A DNA stretch of 64,000 nucleotides. Source: Russula earlei (lineage: Eukaryota; Basidiomycota; Agaricomycetes; Russulales; Russulaceae). A program made the translations under genes and the position numbers. The notes under the pieces were generated by a model that had not been told where the DNA came from, did not search any database, and saw only the letters and a list, made by a program, of their open reading frames with translations. The DNA lies in NCBI GenBank assembly GCA_025769875.1, contig JAGFNK010000165.1:40213-104212 (forward strand). The letters are read 5' to 3'. Below, in pieces: positions 34,514-44,699 of this stretch (within the stretch, counting starts at the first letter, position 1; the number at the start of each line of letters is the position of its first letter).

Positions 34514-35947
34514 GAGGATTAAGACTGCCGAGGCCCGATATAAGTTGGCGCGCGAAAGGGCCTGGTAACAATCGGGCCGGTCAGTCATGCCTGGTCGCCT
34601 CACAGGCAAGCATCATCTTTCAGCGGTACATTCATATACAACCCCCCTACACGGATTCTTGGCGTCCAGATCCTCTTCTAGTCTCATTCGCTTATGCAGG
34701 ACAGCTCCAGTGACCTCCCTTAGATGCTGCCGCCTGACATAAGGGTCGACTGAACACACCGCCCATGCGTACTCCATTCGATGCCCCATTCCAACCATAA
34801 GGGCTGTGGTCGTGGCCTTTGCGCATCTTTGTACTCACATGCATGGTGCGCGTTAGAAACGCAGATTTTACTTCCTTACCAGCCACGTTAAGTACAAATT
34901 TCGGCGATTCTTTTATGTCCTCATTACGGGATCCAGTATAACATTGCAAATTGCAGACCGTTGAAAATGAACACCCAGAACATTCAAAGGGACGCGAGAG
35001 CGTGCTTGTTATGTAAGTCGAGGTGCCGAATTTTGCCACTGGACAAATGACAACCACACAGGAGGCACAAATTTCCGTTGCTTCCACCTTCACGGTCGAA
35101 TTCCGATTTTGCGGCGCTACGTTCCATGTGACGCCTTGACTTCCGAGGCAAACTCCGGAAACGACCTGACACTGGGGATTCCACCACCTGATGGCCTTCG
35201 TCAGTAAATGGAGAGCCTGAAAAGCCCGCGAGGCACACGCTACTTATCGCCGGTGCCTGGGCTTTTCACGGACTCTAGGGCAGCTCCACTATTCAGCAGG
35301 GGGGGTAGTTTCACAACCAAGACAGCACGTCTCGGCGGTTCCGTTATGACACAACCACCGAAGTTCGCGTGATACTAGCTGGAGAAGCGACATGCGGCGG
35401 CGCATTGACTAAGGGGAATGAATATTTATTTTCGACGCGTACGTTTTTGTCTGAATCACCGTTTGCTCGCCACCGTGTTTCTCATTTACCACCTGAGTAC
35501 CCTGAATACCAATGCCGCAACTCCGATCGATGATCTTGCCCTCGCTGCATGCGGCGATATTTGTCAACTTACGGCGCGGAGACATCTACTGCGCCAGTTA
35601 TGTTGTGGCTAACGTGTCCTTGCTTCCCAAAACGTGCCTTTGTACAGTGGAACTCTCGGCGACACGATGCGTTCACATTCTCTGCTTTCCTTTCACGGCA
35701 TTCTGACGTATTGAGCTATTATCGCATCATCCATTACGATCCGAGAAACTGAGCACCTGTATGTCGGCGGCTTCGTGATTCGCACAAACTCTAGCCGAAC
35801 GCCTTGACTGGTGAGGTAATGACACCGTGAGGGAGGGATTGTAGGTCGCGAAGCCGTATTAAGTTCGGCGCAATCATTGCCATGCCGTTCTCGATGTTTC
35901 CCAGAAGGACAATTAGGCATATCCAGTAAAAGCACGTCCATATCATT
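34514..35947. other. Intergenic between Kelch and NmrA-like genes
   Basis: Minus ORFs at 34692-35093 and 34984-35238 contain several Cys residues (CLLCGCH) but no recognised domain. The plus ORF at 35418-35612 starts with a hydrophobic segment but ends at once. Not supportable as genes. Confidence 0.45.
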
Positions 35948-37094
35948 TCAGCGCTTGACAGATAAGCGCTGGTCGTAAGGTGGTATGACTGTAGTGGCAT
36001 CATGGGCTGTGACGACGACCGAACTTGGATCAGGCACTTCTCGAGCCCGGGCCACTTCTCGCGCGATGTACCGCTTCACTGACACGGGGTCCCGACTTAG
36101 AAGCCAGCGTAGGGTATTGAGACTACCAGTCAGGCCACTGGGAAACGAAAAAAAAAAATTTCATGTGAGTATGTGCACAGTTCAATCCCAATGATTGCGT
36201 ACTGCTCGTCGTAATACGAGATCATCCGTTCCAAAGCATCACGTGAATACGCATCTCTCAATCGTCCAGAATCCACTTGACGCTGGACGGCAGTAATGCA
36301 ATCTACAGGCTGGGGACGTATTCGCATGCCAGCGATTTCAGATAGCCGATCGGCGACGTCTCTGTATGATGCCAGGTCGCCAACTAGTTCATATCGCGTT
36401 CGAGCATGCGCGGATGGGCGGGCACGCAATATTGCAACGGCAGCTGCCGCAAGGTCTTCGAGGTCAAGAAATCCGTGCGTGACAAAAGGCGAGAAGGGGA
36501 CTTCAAGGTGGCAGTGTTCCAAAGCGTGATAAACAGAAATGTTCTGCATGAGATGCGAGGGCTGATGACAACTCTCCGTCGGCACGCCCCAAATTCCACC
36601 GCAAAGGTACTCACCTGAAGGATGGTGTAGTTCAAGCCGGATTCGAAGATGTATTCCTCTACTCTACGTCGAGCAGCGTGAGTCGACGGAACAAAACTAG
36701 CCATGGTCTGAAATACGCACTCGAGCTTGGAGCGATGATGAGGAAGCCGGGAAATATATGGGTGGAGTACGCTGCAATAAACCAACTTTTCTATGTCCAT
36801 CGCACAGGCAGCGTCGACGATATTTTTGCCCATCTGAAACTCGTTTGCGTGGACAGGCCCATTGTAGAATACTGCACGGGCTCCCTTGAGGGCATTGCGG
36901 AGTGACGGTAGATCAAGGAGGTCGGCAATTGCAGTGGATACATTGGGGCGGTTCATGAATTCTTGCTGAAGATCCATTCTACGTTCATTCGTATGGGCCA
37001 CCAAGCGGATGGATGGCGGGCGAGGGAATGAGAGCAGGGTTTTAGTGACAAAGCTATTGGTGCGCGAGGTAGCCGGGATGATGACAATGGTCAT
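35948..37094 (-). CDS. NmrA-like NAD(P)-binding oxidoreductase (atypical SDR)
   Basis: Four exons (37094-36721, 36663-36615, 36543-36203, 36137-35948) join in phase to 317 residues; introns are 57, 71 and 65 bp with GT-AG ends. Family blocks: VIIPATSRTNSFVTKTLL, then GARAVFYNGPVH, YCSVLHPYISRLPHHRSKLE, VEEYIFESGLNYTILQ, THGFLDLEDLAAAAVAIL and YELVGDLASYRDVADRL. The N-terminal dinucleotide loop has lost the usual GxxGxxG glycines (ATSRTNS), so cofactor binding or sensing may be altered; many NmrA relatives are regulatory rather than catalytic. Similar proteins occur both alone and in secondary-metabolite clusters. No defect is seen. Confidence 0.85.
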
Positions 37095-38600
37095 GGATCA
37101 CTACGAAGGATCATCAAAAAAACACTGACCGGCACTACTTTATAGAGCGGTGGCCAGGTACGCAAGGGTCTTGCAAATGACATGAGTTGTGACAATGGAA
37201 ATGACATAGGCCGACTCCGTAGGGCTGTGTACCTCTTGCCAGATTCCACAAACCTTGACAAAACGGAATCATTCCTATGTCTATCATTCCGATACGATTG
37301 ACTTTGTAGGAGTTAACAGAACTTCCAGCAATGGAAAGAATTGCGGCGCCAAGAACTCGGCCATTCCAATTGACATTCAACCCGCGAGTAGTCCCCACCT
37401 TGTCTCGAACTTTTGCTCAGAGCAAATGTGATGATGTGCCCGCTAATGTTGTGAACTTATTAGTGGAGCCTTTTGAAAAGCTCCCGCAAACAGCGACTGC
37501 AACGCAAATTTCATGCTTTGCCATGTGGGAACCCAGAAAGGGTGTCGGATTGTAAGGGTGTTTAAGCTGACCCCGAAAAGGGAGGTCAGGCTCTTCTACA
37601 GGAGCAAATATGAGTCACAAGACGTAGTACAACCTGACCTGCCTGCTCCATCTGGCGATGCCTCAATCCAAAGGGGGTCTCCGCTGTAACGAGTCGCATA
37701 TTTGTAGACATTCACCTTCTTCAACGACCGGTCATTCGACCAAGGACGGGCCAGAGAAGAACCCAAACGAGTAATGCAACGGATGCTACGGGATAGCAGG
37801 TAAAATCTTCGTCAGCCACATCACGGAAGACATCCTGTCAGATCAGCAGTAGAAGGTTTGGTCAACCGGTATCTGACCTGAACAGACTCGTGTCAAGATA
37901 CGTCTTATTCCAGCATGCCAGGCGGTCCCAATTCTCAGGAAGAGACATGAGTACGAAATTTTAATTTCCAGGCCATATACTTGGAGTTGAGGATCAGAAA
38001 GGACATGCCGACAGTCTCCTCGCATGGCACCGTCAATGAGAAGAAAGTGCACCTTTATCCGCGAAGCTGCTTTCCTGCTTTCTTACGCGCGACGGAAAGG
38101 GGGCGAAGCGTCTGAGGACCCCGAAGTAGCGTAACGGTAACTGCCGAGAGAATCCCTCTGGCAAAATGAAGGCAACCATTTATAGTTCATCGACCGCTCT
38201 TACAGTATATTATTCTTTGATGGCCATGATGGTCTGCATAGCCTGCAGTCGAGGAAACTTTTAATTTCGATAACCGTGGTGCCGTACTTGTTTGTTGACC
38301 CTCGCATGCCACTTATGAGTACTAGAATACAGGGTCCTCCGCCCCTGGTACTGTACTGTACTGTACTAGGGGTGCGCGCCGTACCGTAACGGCTATTGGC
38401 CGTACATATACAGTAGACCTATGGCTATGGCATAGCCATAACTGTAGCTGTAGGTATCGTTTCGAAACCTTCATGGTATGGATGGCAGTCAAAATGGCTC
38501 AAAATGGCCATATACCTGTATACAGGTATATAAAAATATACATATTTTATCAAAGTGAACAATGATCATGATCTGTCTATCTGCACAGAAATATGTGCAA
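37095..38600. other. Intergenic; transition into CpG-poor repeat territory
   Basis: No supportable gene. From about 38340 the sequence becomes rich in short palindromes and GTACT/TATGGC repeats, and beyond 38600 CpG becomes rare. Confidence 0.5.
38510..38531. repeat. Perfect 22-bp palindrome at the edge of the repeat region
   Basis: The core TATACCTGTATACAGGTATA (38511-38530) is a perfect inverted repeat with one more pair on each side. A near-palindrome (TATGGCTATGGCATAGCCATA-like, about 38420-38440) lies close by. Confidence 0.9.
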
Positions 38601-39180
38601 GTCTAAGGTGCTGTTTGACCAGCATACTGTTGGACGTGCAGCCAACCAGTGGCATGTGTATGGACAAAGCTGGACCATACTAACCCTGCCATGTAGTTTG
38701 GACAGGCACCCTTGTTCAGAAAGTCACACATGTCACGGGCTTGTTTGTAACTCCACCAAGCCAAGATGTAACTCTGCTTGGCAAGTGCTAAATGTGTGCA
38801 ATGCCCCTACCCTGCTGTGGGGAATCTGCACTTATCTCAGAGAGTTGATGTTGGCCACCTTTCTTTCCCCCAATGTGCCCACAATGGCAATGAGCATGTT
38901 CACAGCTATGGCCCTGGTCATGCAAGTGTGGCACCTTTACTCAAGCTCAATGAGACCAAAGTGCTTCTGCACCATGCATGAACTCCGCTTTGGTGTGTCC
39001 AGGGACACATGAGTGAGAAAGAGTGGGGCTGTTGGACCAGTAAGTTGACATTGACTGAGGGACCAGAGGTGAGAGAAAGAAAGGGAGAGAGCCAGGTATT
39101 GTGTGGAGTCATTTGGATTCAGGTAAAAGGCAGACAAATGAGAGGGGAGAAGGAAAAGATTCTTATTCTGAATTGTTTTA

Positions 39181-39423
39181 CTACAGAGTAGCTAAGTGTT
39201 TTATGTACAGGAATGAAGAACAAAGGGAAGAGAAGTGATGAAAGGGAATTTGAAAGGGAATTTGAGGCTGGCCAAGGTGGTTGAGGTGGTGGCAAAGGAC
39301 CTGTGATGTGATTGTGTCGAAGTGGGCTGTGGCATGTGTGTGTAGTTGGTGGTGAAGGCTGGGCTGGATGAAGTGGTGAGGGCTTGGCAAGGCAGTCAAG
39401 ATCTTGTCATTGGGTGCAAGGTG
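39181..39423 (-). pseudogene. 3' piece of a transposon-split unknown ORF
   Basis: A minus frame runs from the left TIR of the element at 39424 (LAPNDKILTALPSPHHF onward) to a stop at 39181 with His/Pro-rich sequence. Together with 41928-42156 and 43779-44663 it appears to form one ORF interrupted by two DNA transposons. The exact junction at this side is uncertain. Confidence 0.5.
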
Positions 39424-41927
39424 CATCAGGAAAAACCTCCTGCGCTGGCGAGAGATAATTAGCACTTATTATCCCTCGCTAGCGTCATTTATCAAAACTG
39501 AAATTATCGTCGCCAGTTTACCCCCAATAATTTTATTGACCATTATCATCATTATGGATAATAATTTTGCTATTATGATAATTCATGGTTCTTGTTCTAT
39601 AATTTTGGATTGGATAGTTCACGACATGATTGATAATAAGCGCTGATAATAGCGCAATAACTTCGCAGTCCATTCAGCTACGCTATGACAGGAATACTAA
39701 TGTAGGCATTTTACAATGCCAAACTAAAAACAAGTGTAGATGTACGAGAACGATAATTTGTCCGAGAGAACAATATGAGCAGGTATAATGTCACCGTTGG
39801 TTTGAGGGACCAAGGACGGTGTGAGCTTGCTCAATTGTTGAGTTCTTCAAGGTTGAGTCCAGCAATTGGGACCGAGGTTCTCAACGCTGAAGTGCTGCCG
39901 CGAAGGTAGATTAGTTAAACAAAGTATAGCATGATTTGATTGCTCACTGGGCTTTTGTAAAAATATCCGCCATCATCGTGTGGAACAGCATTGCCACGAT
40001 GCTCCTGGATATGGTTGAATGTGCCAATATGGCCATGATAGACATCAAGGTATGCATTGGCTGAAAAGTCCGTGGCCTGGTGGACACCGGTACGCCACTC
40101 ATGCAGGGCAGCATAGAGCTACATATATAGTTAGAACAAATTTCGAAGACAAGACTAAACTAGACTTACTGCCTGTTGCTACCAATGCGACCATTGGTAT
40201 TGGCACTTCACGTGTCATCACCCCAAGGGTGTCTTGATGTGTCAGAAAGCGGTGTCCAAATTTACTCACAAAGGAGTTAACACCTCCTGGCAAAATACAA
40301 ATCGTGAATCACATTGATGATCCTGTGTATTCCAATAGGGATGCGAGCACATTATGAGACCAAAGTTTGACTGAAACCTAACCACACATTAGATGGTATC
40401 AAATAAGAATAAGTCCACTTACACTTTTGCTGGTTGGAAACATATAGTTGTAATCTGTTAACTGCTTCTCAACAATGGCAATGATTGATGCCTTTGATGG
40501 GATGGCTGACAACTCAGCTGAGATGATGGTAGTGTAGCGTTCTTTGGCTTCACGTCAGGAAAAGGGGGACGCGACCACACAGCTGTTGATTCCGTCAGTA
40601 ATGCCATCTCTCTGGTTGAGGAACTTACCACAGGGATAATTTTAGTCACGTATTCGTGATTGGACTGGAGGCGCCGATGGATGAATGAGGAACTGGGATG
40701 GGAAGAAGCAGCTGATAAAAGAGCAGCCTTTATCACTGCGAGAACAGTAGGGGCATCAGGGAATGCGTGATCAATGAGCAAACTGGCTTGAACACTATCC
40801 ACTGCATCTTGAAGGATGAGGCTAATTAGTGGGCAGTTGCTTAGACAGTGTTACCTTGTTTGAATCTGGAGTAAGTATGAGATCGGTGTCAGCGGGTCAG
40901 CGAAATTCAAAAGCCAAAGCAGTAGCACTGCTTTGACAATCTCGAGAAGATGGAACGTCATCAGTTGTCCAAGTTTGGCTGCCGGGCGGTGCACCATCTG
41001 AGGTGGAAGGCCCGGGAGGGGCAACTGAAGCTGACCATGACAGTCTCTACATGAACAGCTTTGAGTTTTAGAAGAGATAAAATGATGTCACAGACATACC
41101 TCAATTACCATCACCTCAGAACGTTTTGTGGATGGTTGCTGGGTGGACTCCAGGTCCTCAAGCCAGTCAGTCTCTGACTCTGGGTTGCTATTGTCACCAG
41201 TGGTTTCAGTTTTGACAGGTTCGGTTACAAGACGACGGGCATGTGCACCACCACTATCACCATAGAAAGCGGACACTGGGGAGAAAAAGAGAGCGGACAC
41301 TGGGGAGAAAAAAAATGAACCATCAGTGGTTTGTTTGTTTGGTGACAAACCTTATTTGTCAGCATATGCATGCACTTCGCTCCAACCTCCTTGGCATGGG
41401 CATGGCAATGCCCCCGCAATCATCATTCCCTCCTTGATATCCAAGAGCTTTGTGTCCAAGTCAACACATGCAACATCTATGATACCATGTGACACACTGG
41501 ACTTCTGTGGCACACTGGACTTTCGTGCCTTCTTCGCAAGTGGGGTATAGGTTGCAAATAGGCTTAGCTACCTGCAATTTGCATAGTAATGACAGTTATT
41601 GCGAGACTATTGAAAGTTATTTATGTATTGCTAGTTCCAACACAGTATTATTGCACGTTAGTGCACACTATTGCACTTAGCGTTGGTTACTCACTACTGA
41701 TAGTTCAATTTTGTTACCAAAGAAGTACATCCGCCTGACCCCCCAGATTGATCGGGCATTACTCGCCAGACTTCTGACAGTTATTGATGTTATTGACACT
41801 TATCTGCCCCAACCCCCAATTGATTGGCTGTCTACTGACACTTATTTGGCACTTATTACTCCTTATCACACATTATCTTTGACTTACTTCGCATTACTCT
41901 CGCTAGCGTGGGAGGTTTTTCCTGATG
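39424..41927. mobile_element. TIR DNA transposon carrying a DUF6532-like gene
   Basis: The ends are inverted repeats of about 32 bp: CATCAGGAAAAACCTCC with a following CGCT(G/A)GCGAGAG at 39424-39455, and the reverse complement at 41896-41927. Both ends carry subterminal CACTTATT/GTTATTGACACTTATT repeats, best seen at 41780-41860. The element is 2504 bp. No DDE transposase was recognised, so it may be non-autonomous or moved by a protein I cannot identify. No target-site duplication can be fixed. Confidence 0.72.
39877..41348 (-). CDS. TE-encoded protein resembling DUF6532
   Basis: Multi-exon minus-strand gene filling the TIR element. N-terminus MSPNKQTTDGSFFFS with acidic SETDWLEDLEST. A central LIDHAFPDAPTVLAVIKAALL and SNHEYVTKIIPV, intron (gtaagt...caacag), then ISAELSAIPSK and LTDYNYMFPTS. 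Further left come VPIPMVALVAT, the acidic and aromatic end-block, and YHGHI/NHIQEHRGNAVPHDDGG with YFYKSP. This order (HAFPD...NYxFP...MVALxAT...HxxxL) matches, from memory, the basidiomycete domain DUF6532 common in repeats. Function unknown. Stops and unclear introns mean parts are probably decayed. Confidence 0.55.
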
Positions 41928-42156
41928 TGGTAGTGTGGGCATGCAGTTGGTGGTGGTTGGTGGCAAAGGATGAAAGCAATGGTGCATCATGTCCATTGCG
42001 GTTCTGCATGTGATTCTGACCAGCAAGTGTATCTATTTTGGACCCATAGAAACTCTGATGTGGCATTGGTTGGCAGGTGTGATCAACTGCTATTTTTTTG
42101 ATCTCAACAAACCACAATGGCATTTGGCAAAAAAATCTATTGGATACATTGAGATA
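41928..42156 (-). pseudogene. Middle piece of the transposon-split unknown ORF
   Basis: An open minus frame (YLNVSNRFFCQMPLWFVEIK onward to HHQLHAHTT) lies between the Tc1 element on its right and the DUF6532 element on its left. It continues in frame with 43779-44663 once the 1622 bp Tc1 insertion plus one TA is removed. Confidence 0.7.
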
Positions 42157-42374
42157 CAGTGACCCAAAAAACCGTTCAAATGTTTTGTACATTTTCATTG
42201 TATTGACCATATCTAGAGAACCACTGCAGCTAATAATATGTAACTAGGTTTGTTTTCAAGCTCTACATCATAGCTTTGTAATGGTATACTTTATACAGCA
42301 TATGCATAATTATTTAGGAATATATAAGGTATGTTTGCTGGTGTACCCATTTGAACAGTTTTTTGGCCTTGGTA
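42157..42374. repeat. Left 218-bp TIR of the Tc1 element
   Basis: Reverse-complement match to 43559-43776 with scattered differences. Both the outer and inner GTTCAAATG-type motifs are present. Confidence 0.9.
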
Positions 42375-42472
42375 AGTGAATTCATTATTTCTCAGATTAA
42401 GATTCATATTCTTTCCCCAGAGGGCTAAAATCGAACATGGAGGTCATGTGACCTATAATAAACTCAAACCAT

Positions 42473-43534
42473 GTGCAAATAAGCCAAAACAGCTGCTTCT
42501 TCTTCACCAACAACATCATGAAGTCTCTTCTTCCTCATGAAGTCAACTACATCATCTCCCTTCTCCAGGCCAACCATTCAGTTCGTAACATTGCCAAGGC
42601 AGCACACAGAAGCATTGGTTCAATCACCAACATTCGCCAGAAATACCTTCCTGACCTTCCAAAGTCCTCTGGAGGTCGTCCTTCCAAGCTCTCTAACCTT
42701 GACATCCGCTTTGCCACATGCCTTCTTAGCTCTGGAGAAGCAGATACTGCTCCTCAGGTTGCTAGAAGGTTGGAGGTCATCAAAGAGTCCACTATCTCCA
42801 ATCAGACCATTTGAAACTACCTTAACAAGGCAGGCTTGAAGGCAGTTACAAAGAAGAAGAGGCCTTACCTTAAACCAAGTCACTATAGGGCCAGAAAGGA
42901 CTTTGCAGAAAAGTACCTATACTGGACTGTGGAGGACTGGAAGAGGGTAATTTGGTCAGATGAGACCAAAATCAATCATATGGGCTCAGATGGCAAGAAA
43001 TGGGCTTGGAAAAAAAGAGGAGAGCACCTTTCTGAACGCCTTGTTCAGCCAACAGTCAAACATGGAGGAGGTTCCTTGATGTTGTGGGGCTGCATGTCTT
43101 GGGAAGGAGTTGGGCATGCAGCAAAGATTGATGGAAAGATGGATGCTGAACTTTATTGCAGCATTTTGGAGGATGAACTACTTGCATCTATCAAGTATTT
43201 CAAGAAGAAATGCAAAGATACCCTCTTTCAACAGGACAATGCCTCTATCCACAAGAGCAGGCTTGCCACATCTTGGTTCCAAGACCACAGAATTCAGGTC
43301 ATAGACTGGCCAGCTCAATCCCAAGACCTCAATCCTATTGAGCATCTTTGGGCTCATCTCAAAAAGAAGCTTGCAGCTTATCCAACACCCCCTAAGGGAA
43401 TCAATGAACTTTGGGAGCGCACACAGCTGGAATGGGAGGCCATTGATCAAACTGTTGTGCAGAATTTGATAGAAAGTATGCCTAGGAGGGTGGAAGAGGT
43501 GTTCAAAGCAAATGGAGGATACACAAACTACTAA
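42473..43534 (+). pseudogene. Tc1/IS630-family transposase with one internal stop
   Basis: A single frame of about 354 codons is interrupted only by TGA at 42812-42814, where family members have Arg (NQTI-R-NYLNKAG). A CGA to TGA change would explain it. The N-terminal part (from ATG 42473 or 42518) is a helix-turn-helix with NHSVRNIAKAAHRSIGSITN and GGRPSKLS. The DDE catalytic set is intact: WSDETKIN, FQQDNASIHKS and DLNPIEHLW, with 34 residues between the second Asp and the Glu (DD34E). The C-terminal half alone has an ATG at 42836. The enzyme should cut and paste at TA. Full activity is lost unless the stop is read through. Confidence 0.9.
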
Positions 43535-43558
43535 TTTTTGGCATATACCCTATTTAGA

Positions 43559-43776
43559 TACCAAGGCAAAAAAACTGTTCAAATGGATACACTGGAAGAA
43601 ATACCTTATATCTTCTTACATAATTATGTTCATAGTATATATAGTATTTCATTACAAAGCTATGATGTAGAGCTTTAAAACAAGCCCACTAACATGTTAT
43701 CAGCTGCAGTGGTTCTCTAGATATGGTTAATACAATGAAAATGTACAAAACATTTGAACAGTTTTGTGGGTCACTG
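43559..43776. repeat. Right 218-bp TIR of the Tc1 element
   Basis: Inverted copy of 42157-42374. It begins just 25 bp after the transposase stop and ends GGGTCACTG before the TA target copy. Confidence 0.9.
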
Positions 43777-43778
43777 TA

Positions 43779-44663
43779 CCTCTCAATTATTTCAAGAGGG
43801 TTAGTGGGAATACAAGGCATAAAGCAGAAGCGAAGTAACTGGGGGTTGAAGTGGATGGTATTGACCATATAAGTCAAATAGTGACATAGGGACACGCGGT
43901 TACTGTTCTCCTCGAAATGTAAGTAACTGTAAGCAAAAGCGAGGTGTCCATCTAAGAAGTCATGTATGATGGATAAGCAAAATGACCCTTCATAAGCAGG
44001 GCAGTAAACGGCAGGCAAGGTAAGAAGCTTCCTAAATAACAAGGTATTAAAAATGTATGCAATGCGTCTGAGGGGGAAGTCAGTGTCCAGGGCGTATATC
44101 CTGACATTGGAACAGATGCTGAAGGGGGTTAAGTTGTACTCAGTGGCAAGGGCAGCTTTGGAAGGTTCCACAGCAAAAGTGTGGACAATGCGGGCATGAA
44201 AGGTGGTTGTGTAGGTGTCTGTGAAGGTGTGACCACTCAACTGGTCTGTAGTAGGGATGCGTCCCAGGTAGTCTTGGTGATTCAAGTTGTGGAGGGGACG
44301 CCACTGCTTGTGGGAACGATTGGTGGTGAGAAGGACAAAGTACTGATGAGGGTGGAAGCAGAATGCTGTGCAGGGGCAATGGTCAAGGAAGCCTTCGGGC
44401 AAGGGAGGATGGTCCACTTGCTGTTGTTTGTTATGCGCTGGAGGGGGAGTGCCAACAGGGAAAATGTCACCTGGAATAGGCTGGGGAACGTTGGGAGACG
44501 ATGGTGGGGCTGTTGGGGAGTATAGGATGCTGAGGGGTGAGGATGTGTTGACTGGGTCGATGTCTTCAGTAAGAATGCAAAGGGCAGTGCGTGGGGTAGG
44601 CTGGAGAGGAGAAGCGAGGCACAGGGAAGTGTTAACAAGAGTGGGGGAGTTGGGAGTGGACAC
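43779..44663 (-). pseudogene. 5' piece of the transposon-split unknown ORF
   Basis: The ATG at 44663 opens a long minus frame (MSTPNSPTLVNTSLCLAS...) with a Pro/Ser/Thr-rich N-terminal 80 residues, then CPCTAFCFHPHQYFVLLTTN, HTFTDTYTTTFHARIVHTF and FEENSNRVSLCHYL, reaching PTNPLEIIERY exactly at the Tc1 insertion. No known domain. Its repeat-rich setting suggests an uncharacterised TE protein rather than a host gene. Confidence 0.6.
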
Positions 44664-44699
44664 TTGAGTGTTGGCTGGTCAATACAGGGATGATGAGAG

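Larger units (their letters stand above)
42157..43776. mobile_element. Tc1-type DNA transposon, nearly intact
   Basis: 1620 bp, starting CAGTGACCC and ending GGGTCACTG, flanked by TA on both sides (42155-42156, 43777-43778). Terminal inverted repeats are 218 bp (42157-42374 and 43559-43776). Each TIR carries an outer AAAAAACCGTTCAAATG-type motif and an inner inverted copy (CATTTGAACAGTTTTTT), resembling the double binding sites of long-TIR Tc1 elements. High TIR identity and the reversible ORF break suggest a recent insertion. Confidence 0.92.

Noticed and set aside
34692..35238. Cys-rich minus ORFs that might be a small zinc-binding protein
   Set aside because: Cys spacing fits no known finger, and the two frames overlap without a plausible intron.
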